Shown: positions 17,972-27,097 of the stretch, piece after piece
Layout of the letters: each line of letters opens with the position of its first letter
Numbering within the stretch: the stretch's first letter is position 1
Source of the DNA: Mesorhizobium zhangyense
Lineage (GTDB): Bacteria > Pseudomonadota > Alphaproteobacteria > Rhizobiales > Rhizobiaceae
Assembly: GCF_011045115.1 (NCBI RefSeq)
Contig: NZ_JAAKZG010000003.1
Location: 372,001 to 436,000, forward strand
Length of the DNA stretch: 64,000 bases
Direction: 5' to 3'
Made by a program: the position numbers and the translations under genes
Notes under the pieces: model-generated
Databases searched by the model: none
Seen by the model: only the letters and a program-made list of their open reading frames with translations
What the model was told of the DNA's origin: nothing

Positions 17972-18600
17972 TGTCCCAGCATACCCAGAACACATCGGGC
18001 GCACGGATTTCCCTTCCCGACACCGACGGCATGACACCGGAGCAGCGCCGCGTCTTCGACGGCATCGTAACCGGACGCCGCGGCGAACTCGTGGGGCCCT
18101 TGCGCGCGGCACTCCACAATCCGGAGCTTGCCGAACGGTGGAGCAAGCTGGGCGAAACACTACGCTATTGCACGCGCCTCCCGCCTCGCCTCTCCGAATT
18201 GGCGGTGCTGGTCACTGCACGCGTCTGGAACAGCGAACTCGAATGGACGATCCATCGCCGTGCGGCAGAGGCGGCCGGACTGGAAGCCGACATCATCGAC
18301 GCCATACGCGACGGCAAGGCTCCGCGCCTGATCAAGGAAGAAGACCGCGAAGTCTATCGCTTCGCCGCGGACATGCTCACGACAGGCACCGTCTCCGACC
18401 GAGTCTATGAGGCGGTTCTGGCGCGTTGGGACGAGGCCGGCACGGTCGAGCTTACCGCATTGGTGGGCTACTATTGCATGGTGGCGCTGACGCTCAACGT
18501 GCACCGCATCCCTCTTCCCGCGTCGATACGGCCTGACCTGCTTGGCGGAGGCACCCCGCCCGACGGCCTAAGCCCGATCCCACAACTCGTGGATGCATGA
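17971..18600 (+). CDS. Carboxymuconolactone decarboxylase (CMD)-like protein
   Basis: 209 residues from the overlapping ATG. The CMD/AhpD helical core is seen around RLSELAVLVTARVWNSELEW followed by TIHRRAAEAAG, with the EWxxH motif and no CxxC, so it is not a peroxidase-type AhpD. Proteins of this subtype are frequent in aromatic and CoA-ester catabolic clusters, with few defined reactions. It is the last gene of the first half of cluster 1; gntR follows 92 bases on. Confidence 0.85.
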   Translation: MSQHTQNTSGARISLPDTDGMTPEQRRVFDGIVTGRRGELVGPLRAALHNPELAERWSKLGETLRYCTRLPPRLSELAVLVTARVWNSELEWTIHRRAAEAAGLEADIIDAIRDGKAPRLIKEEDREVYRFAADMLTTGTVSDRVYEAVLARWDEAGTVELTALVGYYCMVALTLNVHRIPLPASIRPDLLGGGTPPDGLSPIPQLVDA

Positions 18601-18634
18601 GGCTGAGCACTTGGAAACGCGGACAAAAACAGAC

Positions 18635-18650
18635 ATATGCTAGCATATAG
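18635..18650. promoter_or_regulatory. Palindrome upstream of gntR (candidate operator)
   Basis: ATATGCTAGCATAT (18635-18648) is a perfect 14-base palindrome, 45 bases before the regulator start. The overlapping string TGCTAGCATATAG (18638-18650) shares 9 of 13 positions with the motif at 6421, including CATATAG. Likely autoregulatory site. Confidence 0.5.
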
Positions 18651-18692
18651 CATTTTCACTCGGGCCAGATCGCCCAGCGAAGGAGAGCATCT

Positions 18693-19442
18693 TTGTCCGT
18701 TTCGACCCAGGGGAACACAGCTGAAGCGCTGAAAAAGAGTGCGATTTCGCGGTATATCCAGCTCGCTTCCCTGTTCAAGCGGCGTATCGAAACGGGTGAG
18801 TGGGCGGTTGGCGGGCAAATTCCAACCGTCGAGATGCTGGCAAAGGAGTGCGGCGTTGCCGCCATGACGATCCGCCATGCGCTCAATATCCTCGAAGCTG
18901 ACGGGATGATCGAGCGATATCGTGCCAAGGGCACGTTCGTGAAGCAGCGCCCCGTCAACGACATGTGGTGCCAGGTCCAGACCGACTGGAGCGGCATGCT
19001 GCTTGCGCGCGAAAACGCCCGGATCGAAGTGCTGTCCGACGAGCGCGACGTTTCGCTGCCGGCGCGCAGTTTCAAGATCGGCAAGCCGGCGCCTGCCTAC
19101 CGGCATCTCCAGCGTCGCCACACGCGCGACGGCGAGGCCTTCCTGCTCGCCGATGTCTATGTCGCCGAGCGCATTGCATCCCAGATTCCCGAAGACGACT
19201 ACAGCATCAAGACAGCCCTAAGGCTCGTTGCCGATGTGCCCGGGCTGGTCATCACCGACGCAACCCAGACGCTCACCATCGACAGTGCGGATCTCTATAT
19301 CTCCGAGAAGCTCGACATCCCCATCAGCAACCCGGTGGCACGGGTGGAGCGCTGTGCAGTGGACAGCAACGGGGAGCTGGTGCTCGTCGCCGACGGCACC
19401 TATCGAGGCGACCGGGTGCGCATCGATTTCAAGCTTCGGTGA
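18693..19442 (+). CDS. GntR-family regulator with UTRA ligand-binding domain
   Basis: 249 residues from a TTG start preceded by AGGAGAG. N-terminal GntR winged helix (about 20-85): RRIETGEWAVGGQIPTVEML, then VAAMTIRHALNILEADGMIE and the wing RYRAKGTFVK. The C-terminal part (about 100-245) has the UTRA (HutC-type) layout with LQRRHTRDGEAFLLADVYV and AERCAVDSNGELVLVADG-like strands. These regulators usually repress catabolic operons until a small ligand binds. It sits in the middle of cluster 1, same strand, so it is the probable regulator of both halves. Confidence 0.9.
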   Translation: MSVSTQGNTAEALKKSAISRYIQLASLFKRRIETGEWAVGGQIPTVEMLAKECGVAAMTIRHALNILEADGMIERYRAKGTFVKQRPVNDMWCQVQTDWSGMLLARENARIEVLSDERDVSLPARSFKIGKPAPAYRHLQRRHTRDGEAFLLADVYVAERIASQIPEDDYSIKTALRLVADVPGLVITDATQTLTIDSADLYISEKLDIPISNPVARVERCAVDSNGELVLVADGTYRGDRVRIDFKLR

Positions 19443-19464
19443 TGTAAAGTATAAAAACATATAT

Positions 19465-19477
19465 TATTGACTTATAG
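19465..19477. promoter_or_regulatory. Second copy of the TATTGACWTATAG motif
   Basis: TATTGACTTATAG, 12 of 13 identical to 6421-6433, in an AT-rich stretch 56 bases before the aldo-keto reductase start. Candidate GntR operator or promoter element for the second half of cluster 1. Confidence 0.4.
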
Positions 19478-19532
19478 GGTTTCGCATGCGATGCCGTCGT
19501 CGCCTGCGTATGGCCGGCGGGAGGAGAAGAGC

Positions 19533-20498
19533 TTGCAATACGTTCAGTTGGGCCGCACCGGTACGCGCGTCTCGAACATCTGCTTCGGCACGATGTCGTT
19601 CGGCTCCTACAGCGACGCATCCACAGCCAGGGCGATGTACGACCACTGCCGGGAACTCGGCATCAACTTCTTCGATTGCGCTAATTCCTATGCCGGAGGC
19701 GGCAAGGCAGAAGCCATTCTCGGCGACCTGCTAGGCTCCGATCGCGACCGCGTGGTCATCACCACCAAGGTCTGCCGGCCAATGTCGCAGGACACCAACG
19801 GGTCCGGCCTGTCGCGGCGTCACATCATGCAGGAGGTCGAAAACAGCCTGCGCCGCCTGAAGACCGACCGCATCGACGTCTATTTCGCTCATCACTATGA
19901 CCCTTACACACCGCCCGAAGAGACCCTGCGCGCCTTCGACGACCTGCAGCGCCAGGGCAAGATCATTTATGCCGGCGTTTCCAATTGGGCCGCCTGGCGC
20001 ATAGCCGACGCCATCGGCATCTCCCGGCGCGAGGCGCTGGCGCGGTTCGACGTCGTGCAGCCGATGTACAATCTGGTGAAGCGCCAGGCCGAGTTCGAGC
20101 TGTTTCCGCTCGCCCAGGTCATGGGCCTCTCCGTCATGGTGTTCTCGCCCCTCGCCTCCGGCCTTCTGACCCGCGCGAACGCCAATACATCCGGCCAGCG
20201 CAGCGGCCGGCTTGCCGAAGCCCGCTATCTCAAGCGCTACGAGGACCAGCGCAATTTCGAGATCGCCGCCGAATTCTGCGCGATCGCGGATGAGGTGGGG
20301 GTCGATCCCGCCATGCTGGCGGTCGCCTGGGCTGCCTCGCACCCGGCCGTCACCGTTCCCATTATCGGCGCCGAAAGCGTCGAGCAGGTCGGCAACTATG
20401 TCGAGGCGGTGAATTTTGCCATGACCCCGGAACTGCGGCAGAGGATTTCCGACCTCTCCCCGCTCCCGACCTACGAAATCGAACGCACCATCGACTGA
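19533..20498 (+). CDS. Aldo/keto reductase
   Basis: 321 residues from a TTG start with an excellent GGGAGGAG site; a longer frame from 19467 would start inside the candidate operator. (alpha/beta)8-barrel oxidoreductase with the catalytic tetrad visible: Asp and Tyr in FFDCANSYAGG, Lys in VVITTKV, His in VYFAHHYDPY. NADP-binding C-terminal residues follow in VPIIGAESVEQVGN. It interconverts an aldehyde or ketone with an alcohol and begins the second half of cluster 1. Stop and next start overlap by one base. Confidence 0.9.
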   Translation: MQYVQLGRTGTRVSNICFGTMSFGSYSDASTARAMYDHCRELGINFFDCANSYAGGGKAEAILGDLLGSDRDRVVITTKVCRPMSQDTNGSGLSRRHIMQEVENSLRRLKTDRIDVYFAHHYDPYTPPEETLRAFDDLQRQGKIIYAGVSNWAAWRIADAIGISRREALARFDVVQPMYNLVKRQAEFELFPLAQVMGLSVMVFSPLASGLLTRANANTSGQRSGRLAEARYLKRYEDQRNFEIAAEFCAIADEVGVDPAMLAVAWAASHPAVTVPIIGAESVEQVGNYVEAVNFAMTPELRQRISDLSPLPTYEIERTID

Positions 20499-21970
20499 TG
20501 GCGAAGGACGAGACGACCATGCAGACTTCCTCCCCAATCACCCTCGACCACCTGATCGGCAACAAGGATGTGACCTCGTCCTCCTATGCCGAACTGCGCG
20601 ACCCGGGACGGCTCACCGATATCGTCGGCCTGATCGCGCAGGGGGATGCGGCGACCGTCGACGCAGCCGTTCGCGCCGCGCACGAGGCCTTCCAGAGCTG
20701 GAAGAAGACGAGCTATGAGGAACGCGCCGCACTTCTGCGCGCCGCCGCCGACCTGCTTGAGGTAGAGGCTAACGCGGTCGTCGAGATCATGGCGCGCGAG
20801 TCCGGCATGCTGGTCGGCACCAACAAGGCCGAGATCGGCATGGCGGCGAATATCGTGCGCGACAATGCCGAGGCGGGTGAAGAATTTCTCAAGCCGATGG
20901 AAGTGTCGGACGCCGAAAGCTGGGTCAGCGTCGAGAAGCGTCCCATCGGCGTGATCGCCGACATCGTTCCCTGGAATGCACCGATCATCCTGACCATGCG
21001 CAAGGTTGCGCCGGCACTGGTCTGCGGCAACACGGTCGTGGTCAAGCCCGCGCCGACGGCTCCCATCGGCCTGACCCTGCTGCTCAAGAAAATGGCCGCG
21101 CTCTTCCCTGCCGGCGTGATCAACGTCGTGCATGGCGGCGGCGATGTCGGGCACGCGTTATCGGTCCATCCGCTGGTGCGCAAGGTTTCCTTCACCGGAG
21201 GTGGAACGGTCGCACGGCAGATCATGAAAGCGGCTGCCGATGGCCTCAAGGGCGTGCAGTTCGAGCTGGGAGGCAACGATCCGTCCATCCTGCTGCCGGA
21301 CGCAAATTTCGACGACGCCATTCCAAAGATCCTCGGCGGGGCATTCCGTCGTTCGGGACAGTTCTGCTTCGCAGTGAAGCGCGTCTACGTTCCTTCGGAG
21401 GCCTATGCCGATGTCGTCGCGCGCCTTGAGGCCGAAGCTGACAAGTTCCGTATTGGCCATCCGCTCGACAAGGGCGTGACCTTCGGCCCGATCAACAATC
21501 GCGGCCAGTTCGAATTCCTCAAGGGCCTGCTCGAACGCACGCGCGCCAGCGGCGCAACGGTTCGGGAACTCGGCACCGTTGCCGAGCCAGATGGCTGGGA
21601 CAACGGCTATTACATGCGACCAGTGATCGTCTCCGACATCGCCATGGATGCGGAACTGGTTCAGATCGAGCAGTTCGGTCCGATCCTGCCAGTGGTGAAA
21701 TACGATTCCCTCGACGAGGTCATCGAAAGCGTGAACGCAGGCGAACTGGGTCTCGGCTCCAGCCTGTGGACCAGCAATTTCGATGAAGCGCTGAAAATCG
21801 CACGCCGCATCGAAGCCGGCATGACCTTCATCAACAATGTCGGGACATCGCGGCTCGGCCAGAAGAACATCCCCTTCGGCGGCGTGAAGCAGAGTGGCAT
21901 CGGACGCGAAAGCTCGCCCATCGGGCTTCGCGAATATGTCGAATACCACGCCCTCAACTACCACAAGTGA
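20498..21970 (+). CDS. Aldehyde dehydrogenase (first of a tandem pair)
   Basis: 490 residues, full length. NAD-dependent ALDH fold with VPWNAPIILTMRKVAPAL, the catalytic Glu in FELGGNDPS and the catalytic Cys in RSGQFCFAVKR. The cofactor-binding turn reads FTGGGTVA where most relatives have FTGSTxxG. It would oxidise an aldehyde to the acid used by the CoA-transferase. An alternative ATG at 20519 would remove seven residues. The following gene is a clear paralogue ten bases downstream. Confidence 0.92.
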   Translation: MAKDETTMQTSSPITLDHLIGNKDVTSSSYAELRDPGRLTDIVGLIAQGDAATVDAAVRAAHEAFQSWKKTSYEERAALLRAAADLLEVEANAVVEIMARESGMLVGTNKAEIGMAANIVRDNAEAGEEFLKPMEVSDAESWVSVEKRPIGVIADIVPWNAPIILTMRKVAPALVCGNTVVVKPAPTAPIGLTLLLKKMAALFPAGVINVVHGGGDVGHALSVHPLVRKVSFTGGGTVARQIMKAAADGLKGVQFELGGNDPSILLPDANFDDAIPKILGGAFRRSGQFCFAVKRVYVPSEAYADVVARLEAEADKFRIGHPLDKGVTFGPINNRGQFEFLKGLLERTRASGATVRELGTVAEPDGWDNGYYMRPVIVSDIAMDAELVQIEQFGPILPVVKYDSLDEVIESVNAGELGLGSSLWTSNFDEALKIARRIEAGMTFINNVGTSRLGQKNIPFGGVKQSGIGRESSPIGLREYVEYHALNYHK

Positions 21971-21980
21971 GGACTCTGAG

Positions 21981-23447
21981 ATGACCTCTACGACCCCCCT
22001 CACCATAGACAACTTCATTGCCGGCAAATGGGAAGGCAGTGCCGAGCGCTTCGATGTCCGCGATCCGGGCCGCACCGCCGACATCGTGGCAACCGTTGCC
22101 GTTGCCGACGTAGGCGCGGTCGACCGTGCGGTGAACGCCGCACATGCCGCCCTCAAGCCTTGGTCCAACATTCCTGTCGCAGAGCGCGCGGAAGCCGTGC
22201 TGCGCGCCGCCGACCTGATCGAGTCCGAGGCCGACAAAGGCCTCGACGGTCTCGTTGGCGTCGTGGTGCGCGAAACCGGCATGCTGCCGGCAGAGATCGC
22301 GATGGAGTTCCGTGGCGCCGCTTTCGCATCCCGCGACAATGTCGAGGCCGCCAGGATCGCGCTCGAGCCCAGGATCATCGAGGACGAAGCCTCGATCGTG
22401 CGCATCGAGCACAAGCCCATCGGCGTGGTGGCTGCGATCGTGCCGTGGAATGCGCCGATCGTGCTGCTGATCCGCAAATTCGCGCCCGCATTGGTTGCCG
22501 GTGACACGCTGGTCATCAAGACGCCGCCGACCGCGCCAGCGGGCATCGCGCTGCTGATGGAAAAGCTCGCACCGCTCTTCCCCGAGGGTGTCATCAACGT
22601 GGTGCATGGTGGCGCGGAAACGGGTGCGGCACTGGCCGCCCATCCAAAGGTTCGCCTGGTGTCCTTCACCGGTGGCGGCGTGGCTGCCAAGGCCATCATG
22701 AAGACCGCGGCCGAGACGCTGAAGAACGTGCAGTTCGAACTGGGCGGCAACGACGCGGCAATCGTGCTCGACGATTTCGACCTGGACGGACAGATCCCGA
22801 CGCTCGCCGCCGGCGCATTCCACCGGTCGGGCCAGTTCTGCTTCGCGATCAAGCGGCTTTATGTGCCGGCTTCGATCTATGACGCGTTCTTCGACAAGCT
22901 CGCCGCTCATCTCGACAAGGTGCGCATCGGTCACCCGTTGCATCCCGAGACGACCTTCGGCCCGATCAACAATGGGGCTCAACTGAGCTACCTCAAGGGC
23001 CTCATCCAAAAGACGCGGGACGCGGGCGGCGAACTGATCGAGCTTGGCACGCCCGTCTCTCGTGAGACCTGGGACGAAGGCAACTATTTGCGTCCGGTGC
23101 TGGTCAAGGACCCCGGCCCCGATTTCGACATCGTTACCTGCGAGCAGTTCGGACCTGTCCTGCCGGTTATGCGCTACACGGACGAGGACGCCGTGGTGGA
23201 ACTGGCCAATGGCACCGACTACGGCCTCGGTTCTTCGGTGTGGACATCGAATTTCGAGCGCGGCGTCGCTTTTGGGCGGCGGCTTGAGGCCGGCATGACC
23301 TTCATCAACAAGAACGCTCAATCACGCCTCGGTCGTCGGCATATGCCGTTCGGCGGCATCAAGCAGAGCGGCATCGGTACCGAGAACTCGGAACTCGGCC
23401 TGGCCGAATTCACCGAGATCCATGCGATGAATTTTCACAAGGTGTGA
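21981..23447 (+). CDS. Aldehyde dehydrogenase (second of a tandem pair)
   Basis: 488 residues from the ATG at 21981; reading frame extends upstream into the previous gene but that part is not ALDH. Catalytic Glu in FELGGNDAA and Cys in RSGQFCFAIKR. It shares with its neighbour long similar stretches and the unusual FTGGGxxA turn, so the two arose by tandem duplication (roughly half identical by eye). The two copies may differ in chain length or stereochemistry of substrate, or form a heteromer. Same operon. Confidence 0.92.
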   Translation: MTSTTPLTIDNFIAGKWEGSAERFDVRDPGRTADIVATVAVADVGAVDRAVNAAHAALKPWSNIPVAERAEAVLRAADLIESEADKGLDGLVGVVVRETGMLPAEIAMEFRGAAFASRDNVEAARIALEPRIIEDEASIVRIEHKPIGVVAAIVPWNAPIVLLIRKFAPALVAGDTLVIKTPPTAPAGIALLMEKLAPLFPEGVINVVHGGAETGAALAAHPKVRLVSFTGGGVAAKAIMKTAAETLKNVQFELGGNDAAIVLDDFDLDGQIPTLAAGAFHRSGQFCFAIKRLYVPASIYDAFFDKLAAHLDKVRIGHPLHPETTFGPINNGAQLSYLKGLIQKTRDAGGELIELGTPVSRETWDEGNYLRPVLVKDPGPDFDIVTCEQFGPVLPVMRYTDEDAVVELANGTDYGLGSSVWTSNFERGVAFGRRLEAGMTFINKNAQSRLGRRHMPFGGIKQSGIGTENSELGLAEFTEIHAMNFHKV

Positions 23448-23449
23448 CG

Positions 23450-24229
23450 ATGGCTCTGCCTGATTTTCCGACCAACCTGACTCCATCCCTTCTCGCCGGC
23501 AAGACTGCCCTGGTCACCGGCGGAGTCTCCGGCATCGGCCAGGCCATCGGGTCGCTGTTTGCGGCAAGCGGCGCGAAGGTCATCATTGCTGATCTCTCCC
23601 TGCCCGAGCGCGAAGCGCCCGCCGATTGCGGAGTGGGTCCGGGCTGGCGCTGCGACGTCTCTGATGAAGCAAGCGTGGCGGTGCTGGCCGAGCGCATTGC
23701 GCGCGTGGAAAAGAAGCTCGACCTGCTGGTCAATTGCGCCGGCGTTCCGCAGTCAGCGACCCCGATCGACACGATGACGGTCGACGGCTGGGATCGCATC
23801 ATGAACGTCAATGTGCGTTCGCTTTTCCTCACCACGAAACATTTCCTGCCCTTGCTCAAGACGGGCGGAAACGCGGCGATCGTCAACATCTGCTCGGTCG
23901 TCGGCGTGCGGCCGAAGGCTGGCCTCGCGGCCTACAGCGCCTCGAAGGCCGCAGCCATCGCGACCACCCAGTCGCTTGCGCTCGAACTGGCCAAGGACGG
24001 CATCCGTGTGAACGGCATCAATCCCGGCGCCACCGAAACGCCGATGCTTTCGGGTTTCACCCATGGGCAGCAGGTGCATGAGGTCGTCGGCAGCTTCGCC
24101 AACCAGATCCCGATGGGCGAGATCATCCGGCCGAACGATGTGGCTGGTGCGGCACTCTACCTGGCATCGGACCTCGCCAGGCTCGTCACGGGTGCGGTCA
24201 TTAACGTCGATGGCGGCCGCTGCGTTTAA
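23450..24229 (+). CDS. Short-chain dehydrogenase/reductase (cluster 1)
   Basis: 259 residues from the ATG at 23450 (AAGGTG upstream); a GTG six bases earlier is possible. Classical SDR: cofactor motif TGGVSGIGQAIG, an acidic residue after strand two (IIADLS, favouring NAD), VNCAGV, catalytic Ser in ICSVVG and YSASK. C-terminal INVDGGRCV is typical. Likely oxidises a secondary alcohol. It is the last gene of the cluster 1 operon. Confidence 0.9.
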   Translation: MALPDFPTNLTPSLLAGKTALVTGGVSGIGQAIGSLFAASGAKVIIADLSLPEREAPADCGVGPGWRCDVSDEASVAVLAERIARVEKKLDLLVNCAGVPQSATPIDTMTVDGWDRIMNVNVRSLFLTTKHFLPLLKTGGNAAIVNICSVVGVRPKAGLAAYSASKAAAIATTQSLALELAKDGIRVNGINPGATETPMLSGFTHGQQVHEVVGSFANQIPMGEIIRPNDVAGAALYLASDLARLVTGAVINVDGGRCV

Positions 24230-24362
24230 CTGCCACGGCAACCACCCGCCGGCGCTGACCCTTGCGCAAAAAGCCCCGCCACCCTTTCGGCGTAGACGGC
24301 TGATCGATCAGGCTATGAGATCGGGCCTGTTGCGCGACTTTCCGCTACGGTATCCTTGGAGG

Positions 24363-25421
24363 ATGAAACTCAGCCAGAGCATACGGTTCTGCACCTCCGT
24401 CGACGGCACTCGGATTGCCGTCGCATCGTGCGGAGAGGGACCGGTGATCCTGCGGGCGGCGCACTGGCTGAGCCATGTCGATTACGACCTTGAAAGCCCG
24501 GTGTGGCGGCCATGGCTTCAGGCGCTTTCGGCCCGCAACCGGTTTGTGCGTTACGATCCACGCGGCTGCGGCCTGTCGGACAGGCATGTCGCCGATCTGA
24601 CGCTTGCGGCCTGGCATGCGGACCTGGACTGCGTCGCGGCGTCGATCGAAGAGCCACGTTTTGTCCTCCTCGGTCTTTCGCAGGGCGGCGCCCTCGGCAT
24701 CGCATATGCACTCAGGCATCCCGAGCGCGTGTCGCATCTGGTGCTGCTGAACGCCTACGGTCAGGGCGGGCGGGTTCGCGCGCAGACGGAAGCCGAGCGG
24801 CTGGAGGCCGAGACGCTTGTCAACTTCATTCGCATCGGCTGGGGGCGCGACAGTCCAGCGTTCTGCCAGTTCTTCACCAACCTCTTCATACCTGACGGGA
24901 CGCCCGAACAGCATCGCTGGTGGGGCGATCTCGAGCGTGTAACGGCAACGGCCGATGTCGCCGCGCAACTGCTTTCGCAGATGCAGGGGATCGACGTGCT
25001 CGACCTTGCGAAGAAGATACGCGTCCCGACATTGATCGCGCATAGCCGCGGCGACATGCGCGTGCCGTTCGACGAAGGTTGCAAGCTGGCTGCCGCGATC
25101 CCGGGCGCACGTTTCGTGCCGCTTGAGAGCAAGAACCATGTGCTCTTGCCGGACGAGCCGGCCTGGGCTGTGTTCCAAACCGAACTCGCGGCCTTCCTCG
25201 GCCAGGATCAGCCCAGGCAGCCGCGCGCAATCCGCGAGGCTGGTCTCACTCCCGCCGAAGCGGCACTTCTGGACCTTGTTGCAGAGGGGCTCGACAACCG
25301 TGCGATCGCAGAACGTCTCGGCAAGAGCGTGAAGACCGTGCGCAACCAGTTGTCGGTGATCTTCAGCAAACTTGGCGTGCACAGCCGCTCGCAAGCGATC
25401 GTCATGACGCTTTCCAAGTAG
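24363..25421 (+). CDS. Alpha/beta hydrolase fused to LuxR-type DNA-binding domain
   Basis: 352 residues from the ATG at 24363, where homologous proteins begin (SIRFCTSVDGTRIA). GGAGG abuts this ATG too closely, so the in-frame ATG at 24315 remains possible. Residues ~1-280 form a hydrolase with WLSHVDYD, YDPRGCGLSDR, nucleophile LLGLSQGGALG and His in SKNHVLLPD. Residues ~290-350 are a LuxR helix-turn-helix: LTPAEAALLDLVAEGLDNRA followed by KSVKTVRNQLSVIFSKLG. Such fusions are thought to use the hydrolase as ligand sensor. It follows cluster 1 by 133 bases and could regulate it. Confidence 0.88.
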   Translation: MKLSQSIRFCTSVDGTRIAVASCGEGPVILRAAHWLSHVDYDLESPVWRPWLQALSARNRFVRYDPRGCGLSDRHVADLTLAAWHADLDCVAASIEEPRFVLLGLSQGGALGIAYALRHPERVSHLVLLNAYGQGGRVRAQTEAERLEAETLVNFIRIGWGRDSPAFCQFFTNLFIPDGTPEQHRWWGDLERVTATADVAAQLLSQMQGIDVLDLAKKIRVPTLIAHSRGDMRVPFDEGCKLAAAIPGARFVPLESKNHVLLPDEPAWAVFQTELAAFLGQDQPRQPRAIREAGLTPAEAALLDLVAEGLDNRAIAERLGKSVKTVRNQLSVIFSKLGVHSRSQAIVMTLSK

Positions 25422-25594
25422 CCACACACGTCGCGACGGGCGGTTTACCGCCCCTGCCAGCGCTGATCGGGACATCTGCCCCTGATAAGGCCTGATTTCC
25501 TTGCCTGGGCGGGACGGTCGCCTCATGTCCATCGGCACGACTGGTCTCATCCTTGTGTCGACGGAATGGCAACATGCCGTCCGAAGGAGGAACC

Positions 25595-26644
25595 ATGACA
25601 CAACTCAACGAAACCACCCTCAATGAACTCGTGGGCCGCGTCCTTGGCGACCTTGGCGGCGCGGTCAGCGTGCCGCTGGTGAGAATCGGAGACGCGCTCG
25701 ACCTGTACAAGACCCTCAAGGAGATCGGTCCGGCCAATGCTGACGAGCTTGCAGATGCCGCGGGATGTGCGGCCCGCTACGTGCGCGAGTGGCTGGCAGC
25801 GCAGGCGGCCTCGGGCTATGTGCATTACGAGAACGGACGGTTCTCGCTGACGCCCGAGCAGTCGTTCGTGTTTGCAGAGCCCGACAGCCCGGTCAATCTT
25901 ATCGGCGCCTTCGATACCGCTGCTGCGATGGTCGAGAACCAGCGGAAGGTGCAGGCGGCCTTCAAGACCGGCCGCGGTATTGCCTGGGGTGATCAGGCCG
26001 GCTGCATGTTCTGCGCCGTGGCGCGGCTGTTCCGGCCCGGCTACGTGAATGCCCTGGTGCAGGAATGGCTGCCGGCGCTCGATGGAGTGATCGACAAGTT
26101 GAAGGCCGGTGCCACGGTGGCCGACGTAGGGTGTGGCCACGGACTGTCGACGGTCCTGATGGCGCAGGCGTTCCCAAATTCCCGGTTTACCGGCTACGAC
26201 TTCCATCCGGCGTCTATTGCCGCCGCGACCGCGCACGCCCGAGCGCACGGCATGACGAACCTGCACTTCGAGGTTGGCCGGGCGCAGGACTTCGCAGGGC
26301 GTGACTTCGATCTGATCACCTGCTTCGACTGCCTGCACGACATGGGCGATCCCAAGACCGCGGCAGCGCACATCAGAAAGGCGTTGAAACAGGGCGGCAC
26401 GTGGATGGTGGTCGAGCCCATGGCCGGCGATACACTGGAAGACAACATCAATCCGGTTGGAAGGCTCTATTACTCGGCATCCACGATGATCTGTGTTCCC
26501 ACCTCGCTGGCACAGGAGACGGGGCTCGCGCTTGGCGCGCAAGCGGGCGAAAAACGGCTGGCCGAGGTGATCCGTTCCGGTGGCTTCACGCATGTCCGGC
26601 GGGCGGCCCAGACCCCGCTCAACATGGTACTGGAAGCGACCTGA
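25595..26644 (+). CDS. Winged-helix plus class I SAM-dependent methyltransferase
   Basis: 349 residues from the ATG after AAGGAGGAACC. Residues ~1-90 form a winged-helix-like domain (VPLVRIGDALDLYKTL, GCAARYVREWLAAQAASGYV), as in small-molecule O-methyltransferases and Rv2258c-like proteins. The SAM domain has VADVGCGHGLSTVLMAQAFP, the Asp in FTGYDFHPASI, and FDLITCFDCLHDMGDP. It methylates an unknown substrate; the winged helix is normally a dimerisation and substrate-lid element. It is unlinked to an operon, with 173 bases upstream to the LuxR-fusion gene. Confidence 0.87.
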   Translation: MTQLNETTLNELVGRVLGDLGGAVSVPLVRIGDALDLYKTLKEIGPANADELADAAGCAARYVREWLAAQAASGYVHYENGRFSLTPEQSFVFAEPDSPVNLIGAFDTAAAMVENQRKVQAAFKTGRGIAWGDQAGCMFCAVARLFRPGYVNALVQEWLPALDGVIDKLKAGATVADVGCGHGLSTVLMAQAFPNSRFTGYDFHPASIAAATAHARAHGMTNLHFEVGRAQDFAGRDFDLITCFDCLHDMGDPKTAAAHIRKALKQGGTWMVVEPMAGDTLEDNINPVGRLYYSASTMICVPTSLAQETGLALGAQAGEKRLAEVIRSGGFTHVRRAAQTPLNMVLEAT

Positions 26645-26815
26645 CGGCAAATGGCGGCGCCCGTGCTCGACACGCGAGCGCCGCTATTTGACCGGATAGA
26701 AGCAATCGAATTTCGCGGCCTTGCATTGCAGGCTGTAACAAAGGTTGAGTGCCAAGGTCGCGGCACAGGACCGCACTTTAACCTTCGATTGACTCTTGGC
26801 CTTCATATCTCGTTC

Positions 26816-26998
26816 ATGGATGACGAGCAGAAAACAGCCTCTGACTGGCGCGCGACGATACTATGTCTGGTTCACGTCGCAATTTTGTTCGCTCCCATCG
26901 CGATCGCGCTGGGCGTTCTGGTGGGGCTGTCTACCAGCCAAGAGCGATTTGCCGGCAAACCGGACCCGATCGTCACGAGCACAATTCGGCAAAGATAG
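26816..26998 (+). CDS. Hypothetical small membrane protein
   Basis: 60 residues, starting MDDEQKTASDW, with one strongly hydrophobic segment (LVHVAILFAPIAIALGVLVG) and a short polar tail. The frame stays open upstream to 26651 but that part looks non-coding. No family recognised and no strong ribosome-binding site, so existence is uncertain. Confidence 0.3.
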   Translation: MDDEQKTASDWRATILCLVHVAILFAPIAIALGVLVGLSTSQERFAGKPDPIVTSTIRQR

Positions 26999-27097
26999 AG
27001 TCCACCCATCTGGGAGTTTCCGCGTCCAGAAGCAGGTACTAATATCGTGAGATGCTGCGCCCTGACCAAGTGAGCTGAAACCTTCAGGAGGAAGTCC

